DNA from: Siphonodentalium dalli
Taxonomy: Eukaryota; Mollusca; Scaphopoda; Gadilida; Siphonodentaliidae
Assembly: GCA_032622095.1 (NCBI GenBank)
Contig: CP136064.1
Coordinates: 252,590,484-252,654,483 of the forward strand
Length of the DNA: 64,000 bases
Direction of reading: 5' to 3'
The first letter of the stretch is position 1. Every line of letters starts with the position of its first letter. Below the pieces are notes generated by a model, which was not told the origin of the DNA, searched no databases, and saw nothing but the letters and a program-made list of their open reading frames with translations. Of this stretch, positions 55,821 through 64,000 are shown piece by piece. A program made the translations under genes and the position numbers.

Positions 55821-55944
55821 CACAGATATTTTTAAATCTTGGAATCAAAATTCGGTCGTCGTGCCTTGCTGACCTGCAAAGCGATTGTTGACAAACTGTT
55901 GAATAACGAATATAATGTCTTATAAAATGGTGTATTTATCGTAA

Positions 55945-56015
55945 GCGCCGCTGGTGTAGTGGTATCATGCAAGATTCCCATTCTTGCGACCCGGGTTCGA
56001 TTCCCGGGCGGCGCA
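55945..56015 (+). tRNA. tRNA-Gly (CCC)
   Basis: Unit 16, consensus copy. Confidence 0.97.
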
Positions 56016-56125
56016 TATCTACTTTTTCAGTTAAATATGACAGGCCATAATTTAGCTGACATTTCTAATGGATTCAATTTTTAACAGAGGAATGTCATTT
56101 TAGAAAACCACCATTATTACCATGG

Positions 56126-56197
56126 AGCAGAGTGGCGCAGTGGTAGCGTGCTGGGCCCATAACCCAGAGGTCCGAGGATCGAAACCTCGCTCTGCTA
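56126..56197 (+). tRNA. initiator tRNA-Met (CAT)
   Basis: Unit 16, consensus copy. Confidence 0.97.
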
Positions 56198-56485
56198 ATA
56201 TTTTCGTCAAGGGGAGAGGAAGGAAGAATTATAACTTTGTTTGAAAGTAAATACAGTAAGAATGTGCGTGTGTGTTTTAATGTTTATATTAAAATATGGT
56301 TTTATTTATTATTGCTAGCAAATTAAAAAAAACGCTTCTTAAATGAATCGTGCACATGCATTTCAAGGGAGACTCGAAATGCATGACTTGTCCAGTCTAT
56401 CGTTATAAAGTTCAAAGTCGCGTTGACTTCTCGACAACAAATGTGCTAGCTGCTCAAGAAGCTAAATTTGCGTTCATATCTCGCC

Positions 56486-56556
56486 GCATCGGTGGTTCAG
56501 TGGTAGAATGCTCGCCTGCCACGCGGGCGACCCGGGTTCGATTCCCGGCCGATGCA
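56486..56556 (+). tRNA. tRNA-Gly (GCC)
   Basis: Unit 16, consensus copy. Confidence 0.97.
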
Positions 56557-56717
56557 AAATAAGTTTTTTTCACTGATTTTGTTTGTGGATATCCACCTCA
56601 TTTTGGACTATGCAGTTTAATTGGGAACTTGAGAAAAACAAATTTCATTGGCACATAAATTTGTTTAAAGAAAACGGACGGACTTGCGATTCGCATTTCA
56701 TCGAGCAAAATTACTGT

Positions 56718-56801
56718 TGTCAGAAGTGGGATTCGAACCCACGCCGGGAAGACCCGACTGCGACCTGAACGCAGCGCCTTAGACCACTCGGCCATCCTGA
56801 C
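56718..56801 (-). tRNA. tRNA-Leu (CAG)
   Basis: Unit 16, consensus copy. Confidence 0.97.
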
Positions 56802-56960
56802 TACAGAAAGACTGCAACAGTATCCTGCTCAAAGTGAGACAATGGTATTGTGGATATATTTTAGTTCCCTTCTGGCTGTCGTTGCATTCTTAACGCACAC
56901 ATCCGATTGCTGATTTTTTGGTGGGTATATGATAAATGTACGTGATTCTATATAGTTATA

Positions 56961-57013
56961 TATCATGCAAGATTCCCATTCTTGCGACCCGGGTTCGATT
57001 CCCGGGCGGCGCA
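56961..57013 (+). pseudogene. truncated tRNA-Gly (CCC)
   Basis: Unit 17 (short). Bases 19-71 remain. The 333-bp deletion joins AGTTATAT of the pre-Arg spacer to TATCATGC in the Gly D loop, through a shared TAT. Box A and the acceptor 5' strand are gone. Confidence 0.95.
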
Positions 57014-57123
57014 TATCTACTTTTTCAGTTAAATATGACAGGCCATAATTTAGCTGACATTTCTAATGGATTCAATTTTTAACAGAGGAATGTCATTTTA
57101 GAAAACCACCATTATTACCATGG

Positions 57124-57195
57124 AGCAGAGTGGCGCAGTGGTAGCGTGCTGGGCCCATAACCCAGAGGTCCGAGGATCGAAACCTCGCTCTGCTA
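57124..57195 (+). tRNA. initiator tRNA-Met (CAT)
   Basis: Unit 17, consensus copy. Confidence 0.97.
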
Positions 57196-57483
57196 ATATT
57201 TTCGTCAAGGGGAGAGGAAGGAAGAATTATCACTTTGTTTGAAAGTAAATACAGTAAGAATGTGCGTGTGTGTTTTAATGTTTATATTAAAATATGGTTT
57301 TATTTATTATTGCTAGCAAATTAAAAAAAACGCTTCTTAAATGAATCGTGCACATGCATTTCAAGGGAGACTCGAAATGCATGACTTGTCCAGTCTATCG
57401 TTATAAAGTTCAAAGTCGCGTTGACTTCTCGACAACAAATGTGCTAGCTGCTCAAGAAGCTAAATTTGCGTTCATATCTCGCC

Positions 57484-57554
57484 GCATCGGTGGTTCAGTG
57501 GTAGAATGCTCGCCTGCCACGCGGGCGACCCGGGTTCGATTCCCGGCCGATGCA
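57484..57554 (+). tRNA. tRNA-Gly (GCC)
   Basis: Unit 17, consensus copy. Confidence 0.97.
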
Positions 57555-57715
57555 AAATAAGTTTTTTTCACTGATTTTGTTTGTGGATATCCACCTCATT
57601 TTGGACTATGCAGTTTAATTGGGAACTTGAGAAAAACAAATTTTATTGGCACATAAATTTGTTTAAAGAAAACGGACGGACTTGCGATTCGCATTTCATC
57701 GAGCAAAATTACTGT

Positions 57716-57799
57716 TGTCAGAAGTGGGATTCGAACCCACGCCGGGAAGACCCGACTGCGACCTGAACGCAGCGCCTTAGATCACTCGGCCATCCTGAC
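57716..57799 (-). tRNA. tRNA-Leu (CAG), D-loop GG lost
   Basis: Unit 17. GAGTGGTC reads GAGTGATC, so the conserved G19 of the D loop, also the last base of box A, is A. Tertiary contact with the T loop and transcription may suffer. Confidence 0.9.
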
Positions 57800-57958
57800 T
57801 ACAGAAAGACTGCAACAGTATCCTGCTCAAAGTGAGACAATGGTATTGTGGATATATTTTAGTTCCCTTCTGGCTGTCGTTGCATTCTTAACGCACACAT
57901 CCGATTGCTGATTATTTGGTGGGTATATGATAAATGTACGTGATTCTATATAGTTATA

Positions 57959-58011
57959 TATCATGCAAGATTCCCATTCCTGCGACCCGGGTTCGATTCC
58001 CGGGCGGCGCA
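57959..58011 (+). pseudogene. truncated tRNA-Gly (CCC)
   Basis: Unit 18 (short). Same deletion junction; also an anticodon-stem change (CCTGC). Confidence 0.95.
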
Positions 58012-58112
58012 TATCTACTTTTTCAGTTAAATATGACAGGCCATAATTTAGCTGACATTTCAAATGGATTCAATTTTTAACAGAGGAATGTCATTTTAGA
58101 AAACCAGAGTGG

Positions 58113-58184
58113 AGCAGAGTGGCGCAGTGGTAGCGTGCTGGGCCCATAACCCAGAGGTCCGAGGATCGAAACCTCGCTCTGCTA
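58113..58184 (+). tRNA. initiator tRNA-Met (CAT)
   Basis: Unit 18. The gene is normal but its 5' flank is AACCAGAGTGG in place of CACCATTATTACCATGG, as in unit 22. Confidence 0.97.
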
Positions 58185-58472
58185 ATATTTTCGTCAAGGG
58201 GAGAGGAAGGAAGAATTATCACTTTGTTTGAAAGTAAATACAGTAAGAATGTGCGTGTGTGTTTTAATGTTTATATTAAAATATGGTTTTATTTATTATT
58301 GCTAGCAAATTAAAAAAAACGCTTCTTAAATGAATCGTGCACATGCATTTCAAGGGAGACTCGAAATGCATGACTTGTCCAGTCTATCGTTATAAAGTTC
58401 AAAGTCGCGTTGACTTCTCGACAACAAATGTGCTAGCTGCTCAAGAAGCTAAATTTGCGTTCATATCTCGCC

Positions 58473-58543
58473 GCATCGGTGGTTCAGTGGTAGAATGCTC
58501 GCCTGCCACGCGGGCGACCCGGGTTCGAATCCCGGCCGATGCA
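58473..58543 (+). tRNA. tRNA-Gly (GCC)
   Basis: Unit 18. T loop TTCGAAT instead of TTCGATT; still fits box B. Confidence 0.96.
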
Positions 58544-58704
58544 AAATAAGTTTTTTTCACTGATTTTGTTTGTGGATATCCACCTCATTTTGGACTATGC
58601 AGTTTAATTGGGAACTTGAGAAAAACAAATTTCATTGGCACATAAATTTGTTTAAAGAAAACGGACGGACTTGCGATTCGCATTTCATCGAGCAAAATTA
58701 CTGT

Positions 58705-58788
58705 TGTCAGAAGTGGGATTCGAACCCACGCCGGGAAGACCCGACTGCGACCTGAACGCAGCGCCTTAGACCACTCGGCCATCCTGAC
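58705..58788 (-). tRNA. tRNA-Leu (CAG)
   Basis: Unit 18, consensus copy. Confidence 0.97.
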
Positions 58789-58947
58789 TACAGAAAGACT
58801 GCAACAGTATCTTGCTCAAAGTGAGACAATGGTATTGTGGATATATTTTAGTTCCCTTCTGGCTGTCGTTGCATTCTTAACGCACACATCCGATTGCTGA
58901 TTTTTTGGTGGGTATATGATAAATGTACGTGATTCTATATAGTTATA

Positions 58948-59000
58948 TATCATGCAAGATTCCCATTCTTGCGACTCGGGTTCGATTCCCGGGCGGCGCA
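58948..59000 (+). pseudogene. truncated tRNA-Gly (CCC)
   Basis: Unit 19 (short). Same junction; GACTCGGG instead of GACCCGGG before the T stem. Confidence 0.95.
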
Positions 59001-59110
59001 TATCTACTTTTTCAGTTAAATATGACAGGCCATAATTTAGCTGACATTTCTAATGGATTCAATTTTTAACAGAGGAATGTCATTTTAGAAAACCACCATT
59101 ATTACCATGG

Positions 59111-59182
59111 AGCAGAGTGGCGCAGTGGTAGCGTGCTGGGCCCATAACCCAGAGGTCCGAGGATCGAAACCTCGCTCTGCTA
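59111..59182 (+). tRNA. initiator tRNA-Met (CAT)
   Basis: Unit 19, consensus copy with the usual 5' flank. Confidence 0.97.
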
Positions 59183-59470
59183 ATATTTTCGTCAAGGGGA
59201 GAGGAAGGAAGAATTATCACTTTGTTTGAAAGTAAATACAGTAAGAATGTGCGTGTGTGTTTTAATGTTTATATTAAAATATGGTTTTATTTATTATTGC
59301 TAGCAAATTAAAAAAAACGCTTCTTAAATGAATCGTGCACATGCATTTCAAGGGAGACTCGAAATGCATGACTTGTCCAGTCTATCGTTATAAAGTTCAA
59401 AGTCGCGTTGACTTCTCGACAACAAATGTGCTAGCTGCTCAAGAAGCTAAATTTGCGTTCATATCTCGCC

Positions 59471-59541
59471 GCATCGGTGGTTCAGTGGTAGAATGCTCGC
59501 CTGCCACGCGGGCGACCCGGGTTCGATTCCCGGCCGATGCA
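59471..59541 (+). tRNA. tRNA-Gly (GCC)
   Basis: Unit 19, consensus copy. Confidence 0.97.
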
Positions 59542-59702
59542 AAATAAGTTTTTTTCACTGATTTTGTTTGTGGATATCCACCTCATTTTGGACTATGCAG
59601 TTTAATTGGGAACTTGAGAAAAACAAATTTCATTGGCACATAAATTTGTTTAAAGAAAACGGACGGACTTGCGATTCGCATTTCATCGAGCAAAATTACT
59701 GT

Positions 59703-59786
59703 TGTCAGAAGTGGGATTCGAACCCACGCCGGGAAGACCCGACTGCGACCTGAACGCAGCGCCTTAGACCACTCGGCCATCCTGAC
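59703..59786 (-). tRNA. tRNA-Leu (CAG)
   Basis: Unit 19, consensus copy. Confidence 0.97.
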
Positions 59787-59945
59787 TACAGAAAGACTGC
59801 AACAGTATCCTGCTCAAAGTGAGACAATGGTATTGTGGATATATTTTAGTTCCCTTCTGGCTGTCGTTGCATTCTTAACGCACACATCCGATTGCTGATT
59901 ATTTGGTGGGTATATGATAAATGTACGTGATTCTATATAGTTATA

Positions 59946-59998
59946 TATCATGCAAGATTCCCATTCCTGCGACCCGGGTTCGATTCCCGGGCGGCGCA
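59946..59998 (+). pseudogene. truncated tRNA-Gly (CCC)
   Basis: Unit 20 (short). Same junction and CCTGC stem change as unit 18. Confidence 0.95.
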
Positions 59999-60098
59999 TA
60001 TCTACTTTTTCAGTTAAATATGACAGGCCATAATTTAGCTGACATTTCTAATGGATTCAATTTTTAACAGAGGAATGTCATTTTAGATATCAGAGTGG

Positions 60099-60170
60099 AG
60101 CAGAGTGGCGCAGTGGTAGCGTGCTGGGCCCATAACCCAGAGGTCCGAGGATCGAAACCTCGCTCTGCTA
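60099..60170 (+). tRNA. initiator tRNA-Met (CAT)
   Basis: Unit 20. 5' flank GATATCAGAGTGG, shared only with unit 21. Confidence 0.97.
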
Positions 60171-60458
60171 ATATTTTCGTCAAGGGGAGAGGAAGGAAGA
60201 ATTATCACTTTGTTTGAAAGTAAATACAGTAAGAATGTGCGTGTGTGTTTTAATGTTTATATTAAAATATGGTTTTATTTATTATTGCTAGCAAATTAAA
60301 AAAAACGCTTCTTAAATGAATCGTGCACATGCATTTCAAGGGAGACTCGAAATGCATGACTTGTCCAGTCTATCGTTATAAAGTTCAAAGTCGCGTTGAC
60401 TTCTCGACAACAAATGTGCTAGCTGCTCAAGAAGCTAAATTTGCGTTCATATCTCGCC

Positions 60459-60529
60459 GCATCGGTGGTTCAGTGGTAGAATGCTCGCCTGCCACGCGGG
60501 CGACCCGGGTTCGATTCCCGGCCGATGCA
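60459..60529 (+). tRNA. tRNA-Gly (GCC)
   Basis: Unit 20, consensus copy. Confidence 0.97.
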
Positions 60530-60690
60530 AAATAAGTTTTTTTCACTGATTTTGTTTGTGGATATCCACCTCATTTTGGACTATGCAGTTTAATTGGGAA
60601 CTTGAGAAAAACAAATTTCATTGGCACATAAATTTGTTTAAAGAAAACGGACGGACTTGCGATTCGCATTTCATCGAGCAAAATTACTGT

Positions 60691-60774
60691 TGTCAGAAGT
60701 GGGATTCGAACCCACGCCGGGAAGACCCGACTGCGACCTGAACGCAGCGCCTTAGACCACTCGGCCATCCTGAC
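60691..60774 (-). tRNA. tRNA-Leu (CAG)
   Basis: Unit 20, consensus copy. Confidence 0.97.
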
Positions 60775-60933
60775 TACAGAAAGACTGCAACAGTATCCTG
60801 CTCAAAGTGAGACAATGGTATTGTGGATATATTTTAGTTCCCTTCTGGCTGTCGTTGCATTCTTAACGCACACATCCGATTGCTGATTATTTGGTGGGTA
60901 TATGATAAATGTACGTGATTCTATATAGTTATA

Positions 60934-60986
60934 TATCATGCAAGATTCCCATTCCTGCGACCCGGGTTCGATTCCCGGGCGGCGCA
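60934..60986 (+). pseudogene. truncated tRNA-Gly (CCC)
   Basis: Unit 21 (short). Same junction and CCTGC stem change. Confidence 0.95.
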
Positions 60987-61086
60987 TATCTACTTTTTCA
61001 GTTAAATATGACAGGCCATAATTTAGCTGACATTTCTAATGGATTCAATTTTTAACAGAGGAATGTCATTTTAGATATCAGAGTGG

Positions 61087-61158
61087 AGCAGAGTGGCGCA
61101 GTGGTAGCGTGCTGGGCCCATAACCCAGAGGTCCGAGGATCGAAACCTCGCTCTGCTA
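61087..61158 (+). tRNA. initiator tRNA-Met (CAT)
   Basis: Unit 21. 5' flank GATATCAGAGTGG as in unit 20. Confidence 0.97.
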
Positions 61159-61446
61159 ATATTTTCGTCAAGGGGAGAGGAAGGAAGAATTATCACTTTG
61201 TTTGAAAGTAAATACAGTAAGAATGTGCGTGTGTGTTTTAATGTTTATATTAAAATATGGTTTTATTTATTATTGCTAGCAAATTAAAAAAAACGCTTCT
61301 TAAATGAATCGTGCACATGCATTTCAAGGGAGACTCGAAATGCATGACTTGTCCAGTCTATCGTTATAAAGTTCAAAGTCGCGTTGACTTCTCGACAACA
61401 AATGTGCTAGCTGCTCAAGAAGCTAAATTTGCGTTCATATCTCGCC

Positions 61447-61517
61447 GCATCGGTGGTTCAGTGGTAGAATGCTCGCCTGCCACGCGGGCGACCCGGGTTC
61501 GATTCCCGGCCGATGCA
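61447..61517 (+). tRNA. tRNA-Gly (GCC)
   Basis: Unit 21, consensus copy. Confidence 0.97.
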
Positions 61518-61678
61518 AAATAAGTTTTTTTCACTGATTTTGTTTGTGGATATCCACCTCATTTTGGACTATGCAGTTTAATTGGGAACTTGAGAAAAAC
61601 AAATTTCATTGGCACATAAATTTGTTTAAAGAAAACGGACGGACTTGCGATTCGCATTTCATCGAGCAAAATTACTGT

Positions 61679-61762
61679 TGTCAGAAGTGGGATTCGAACC
61701 CACGCCGGGAAGACCCGACTGCGACCTGAACGCAGCGCCTTAGACCACTCGGCCATCCTGAC
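61679..61762 (-). tRNA. tRNA-Leu (CAG)
   Basis: Unit 21, consensus copy. Confidence 0.97.
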
Positions 61763-61921
61763 TACAGAAAGACTGCAACAGTATCCTGCTCAAAGTGAGA
61801 CAATGGTATTGTGGATATATTTTAGTTCCCTTCTGGCTGTCGTTGCATTCTTAACGCACACATCCGATTGCTGATTATTTGGTGGGTATATGATAAATGT
61901 ACGTGATTCTATATAGTTATA

Positions 61922-61974
61922 TATCATGCAAGATTCCCATTACTGCGACCCGGGTTCGATTCCCGGGCGGCGCA
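61922..61974 (+). pseudogene. truncated tRNA-Gly (CCC)
   Basis: Unit 22 (short). Same junction; the stem base differs again (CATTACTGC). Confidence 0.95.
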
Positions 61975-62075
61975 TATCTACTTTTTCAGTTAAATATGAC
62001 AGGCCATAATTTAGCTGACATTTCAAATGGATTCAATTTTTAACAGAGGAATGTCATTTTAGAAAACCAGAGTGG

Positions 62076-62147
62076 AGCAGAGTGGCGCAGTGGTAGCGTG
62101 CTGGGCCCATAACCCAGAGGTCCGAGGATCGAAACCTCGCTCTGCTA
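62076..62147 (+). tRNA. initiator tRNA-Met (CAT)
   Basis: Unit 22. 5' flank AACCAGAGTGG as in unit 18. Confidence 0.97.
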
Positions 62148-62435
62148 ATATTTTCGTCAAGGGGAGAGGAAGGAAGAATTATCACTTTGTTTGAAAGTAA
62201 ATACAGTAAGAATGTGCGTGTGTGTTTTAATGTTTATATTAAAATATGGTTTTATTTATTATTGCTAGCAAATTAAAAAAAACGCTTCTTAAATGAATCG
62301 TGCACATGCATTTCAAGGGAGACTCGAAATGCATGACTTGTCCAGTCTATCGTTATAAAGTTCAAAGTCGCGTTGACTTCTCGACAACAAATGTGCTAGC
62401 TGCTCAAGAAGCTAAATTTGCGTTCATATCTCGCC

Positions 62436-62506
62436 GCATCGGTGGTTCAGTGGTAGAATGCTCGCCTGCCACGCGGGCGACCCGGGTTCGATTCCCGGCC
62501 GATGCA
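62436..62506 (+). tRNA. tRNA-Gly (GCC)
   Basis: Unit 22, consensus copy. Confidence 0.97.
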
Positions 62507-62667
62507 AAATAAGTTTTTTTCACTGATTTTGTTTGTGGATATCCACCTCATTTTGGACTATGCAGTTTAATTGGGAACTTGAGAAAAACAAATTTCATTG
62601 GCACATAAATTTGTTTAAAGAAAACGGACGGACTTGCGATTCGTATTTCATCGAGCAAAATTACTGT

Positions 62668-62751
62668 TGTCAGAAGTGGGATTCGAACCCACGCCGGGAA
62701 GACCCGACTGCGACCTGAACGCAGCGCCTTAGACCACTCGGCCATCCTGAC
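62668..62751 (-). tRNA. tRNA-Leu (CAG)
   Basis: Unit 22, consensus copy. Confidence 0.97.
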
Positions 62752-63020
62752 TACAGAAAGACTGCAACAGTATCCTGCTCAAAGTGAGACAATGGTATTG
62801 TGGATATATTTTAGTTCCCTTCTGGCTGTCGTTGCATTCTTAACGCACACATCCGATTGCTGATTTTTTGGTGGGTATATGATAAATGTACGTGATTCTA
62901 TATAGTTATATTATGGCTATTAAGTTTTCATAAACAGGCCTTCTTGGACATAAAACATAATTTTATATTTTGTTTTCAAATCAGCGAAAATGCGTTATGA
63001 AGAGCACTGTTTTCATTACT

Positions 63021-63093
63021 GTCCCAGTAGCTCAGTGGATAGAGCGCTGGACTTCTAATCCAGAGGCCGTGGGTTCGATCCCCACCTGGGATG
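63021..63093 (+). tRNA. tRNA-Arg (TCT)
   Basis: Unit 23. Full-length unit type resumes here; AGCTCAGTGG D-loop form. Confidence 0.97.
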
Positions 63094-63217
63094 CACAGAT
63101 ATTTTTAAATCTTGGAATCAAAATTCGGTCGTCGTGCCTTGCTGACCTGCAAAGCGATTGTTGACAAACTGTTGAATAACGAATATAATGTCTTATAAAA
63201 TGGTGTATTTATCGTAA

Positions 63218-63288
63218 GCGCCGCTGGTGTAGTGGTATCATGCAAGATTCCCATTCTTGCGACCCGGGTTCGATTCCCGGGCGGCGCA
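63218..63288 (+). tRNA. tRNA-Gly (CCC)
   Basis: Unit 23, consensus copy. Confidence 0.97.
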
Positions 63289-63398
63289 TATCTACTTTTT
63301 CAGTTAAATATGACAGGCCATAATTTAGCTGACATTTCTAATGGATTCAATTTTTAACAGAGGAATGTCATTTTAGAAAACCACCATTATTACCATGG

Positions 63399-63470
63399 AG
63401 CAGAGTGGCGCAGTGGTAGCGTGCTGGGCCCATAACCCAGAGGTCCGAGGATCGAAACCTCGCTCTGCTA
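63399..63470 (+). tRNA. initiator tRNA-Met (CAT)
   Basis: Unit 23, consensus copy. Confidence 0.97.
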
Positions 63471-63758
63471 ATATTTTCGTCAAGGGGAGAGGAAGGAAGA
63501 ATTATCATTTTGTTTGAAAGTAAATACAGTAAGAATGTGCGTGTGTGTTTTAATGTTTATATTAAAATATGGTTTTATTTATTATTGCTAGCAAATTAAA
63601 AAAACCGCTTCTTAAATGAATCGTGCACATGCATTTCAAGGGAGACTCGAAATGCATGACTTGTCCAGTCTATCGTTATAAAGTTCAAAGTCGCGTTGAC
63701 TTCTCGACAACAAATGTGCTAGCTGCTCAAGAAGCTAAATTTGCGTTCATATCTCGCC

Positions 63759-63829
63759 GCATCGGTGGTTCAGTGGTAGAATGCTCGCCTGCCACGCGGG
63801 CGACCCGGGTTCGATTCCCGGCCGATGCA
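63759..63829 (+). tRNA. tRNA-Gly (GCC)
   Basis: Unit 23, consensus gene; CATTGCCAC marker in the following spacer. Confidence 0.97.
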
Positions 63830-63990
63830 AAATAAGTTTTTTTCACTGATTTTGTTTGTGGATATCCACCTCATTTTGGACTATGCAGTTTAATTGGGAA
63901 CTTGAGAAAAACAAATTTCATTGCCACATAAATTTGTTTAAAGAAAACGGACGGACTTGCGATTCGCATTTCATCGAGCAAAATTACTGT

Positions 63991-64000
63991 TGTCAGAAGT
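63991..64000 (-). tRNA. tRNA-Leu (CAG), cut by window edge
   Basis: Unit 23. Only the 3' end (TTCTGACA on the minus strand) is inside the window. Confidence 0.85.

Larger units (their letters stand above)
39050..64000. repeat. tandem tRNA array, right block
   Basis: Twenty more units follow the giant insertion. Distances between successive Gly(GCC) genes are 1331, 1291, 1337, 1330, 1323, 1291, 1291, 1323, 1291, four-fold 1323/1323/1323/1331, then 998, 989, 998, 988, 988, 989 and 1323. These classes reflect an 8-bp D-loop duplication in Arg, a 32-bp spacer deletion and a 333-bp deletion. The array runs off the right edge inside a Leu gene. Confidence 0.97.

Noticed and set aside
281-63835. 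Dozens of 60-72-codon open frames repeated once per tRNA unit on both strands
   Set aside because: Each runs through a tRNA gene and its spacer. Their conservation is explained by tRNA identity and unit homogenisation, not by coding.

Overview
The window looks like nuclear DNA of a metazoan, most likely an invertebrate. The tRNA genes match the animal consensus almost base for base, one protein gene is split by spliceosomal introns, and the AT-rich non-tRNA DNA is packed with nested MITE-like elements. I cannot name the species from sequence alone.

Layout: (1) 1-3393 and 39050-64000 are two parts of one tandem tRNA array. The repeat unit is about 1.33 kb and carries five tRNA genes in fixed order: Arg(TCT), Gly(CCC), initiator Met(CAT), Gly(GCC) on the plus strand and Leu(CAG) on the minus strand. 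I count 23 units, the last one incomplete. They fall into length classes (1331, 1323, 1291 and about 988-998 bp) explained by three indels: an 8-bp duplication in the Arg D loop, a 32-bp spacer deletion, and a 333-bp deletion that removes Arg and the 5' part of Gly(CCC). In total there are 101 full-length tRNA genes, one tRNA split in two, six truncated copies and two cut by the window edges.

(2) 3394-39049 is one 35,656-bp insertion in the anticodon of the initiator-Met gene of unit 3. It begins CACTCTTAT, ends with the inverted repeat (20 of 22 bases match), is flanked by a 2-bp CA duplication, and has dense subterminal arrays of TGTGTA/TACACA words. These are the marks of a CACTA (EnSpm/CMC) DNA transposon.

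(3) Inside the element, both on the plus strand, are two genes. The first is an intact 805-residue CACTA-type transposase with two N-terminal zinc fingers (12112-14529). The second is an eight-exon, 503-codon SAM-domain gene resembling the SAMD3-like family (21745-33742), whose splice phases all agree. The tRNA unit is continuous across the insertion, so the SAM gene arrived with, or into, the element. The best candidate for an undescribed system is therefore a giant two-gene CACTA element.

(4) The rest of the element is filled with secondary insertions: TTAA-flanked, TA-flanked and hAT-like non-autonomous elements, elements whose ends are inverted short tandem repeats, a degenerate 375-400-bp tandem repeat, and a segmental duplication near the right end.
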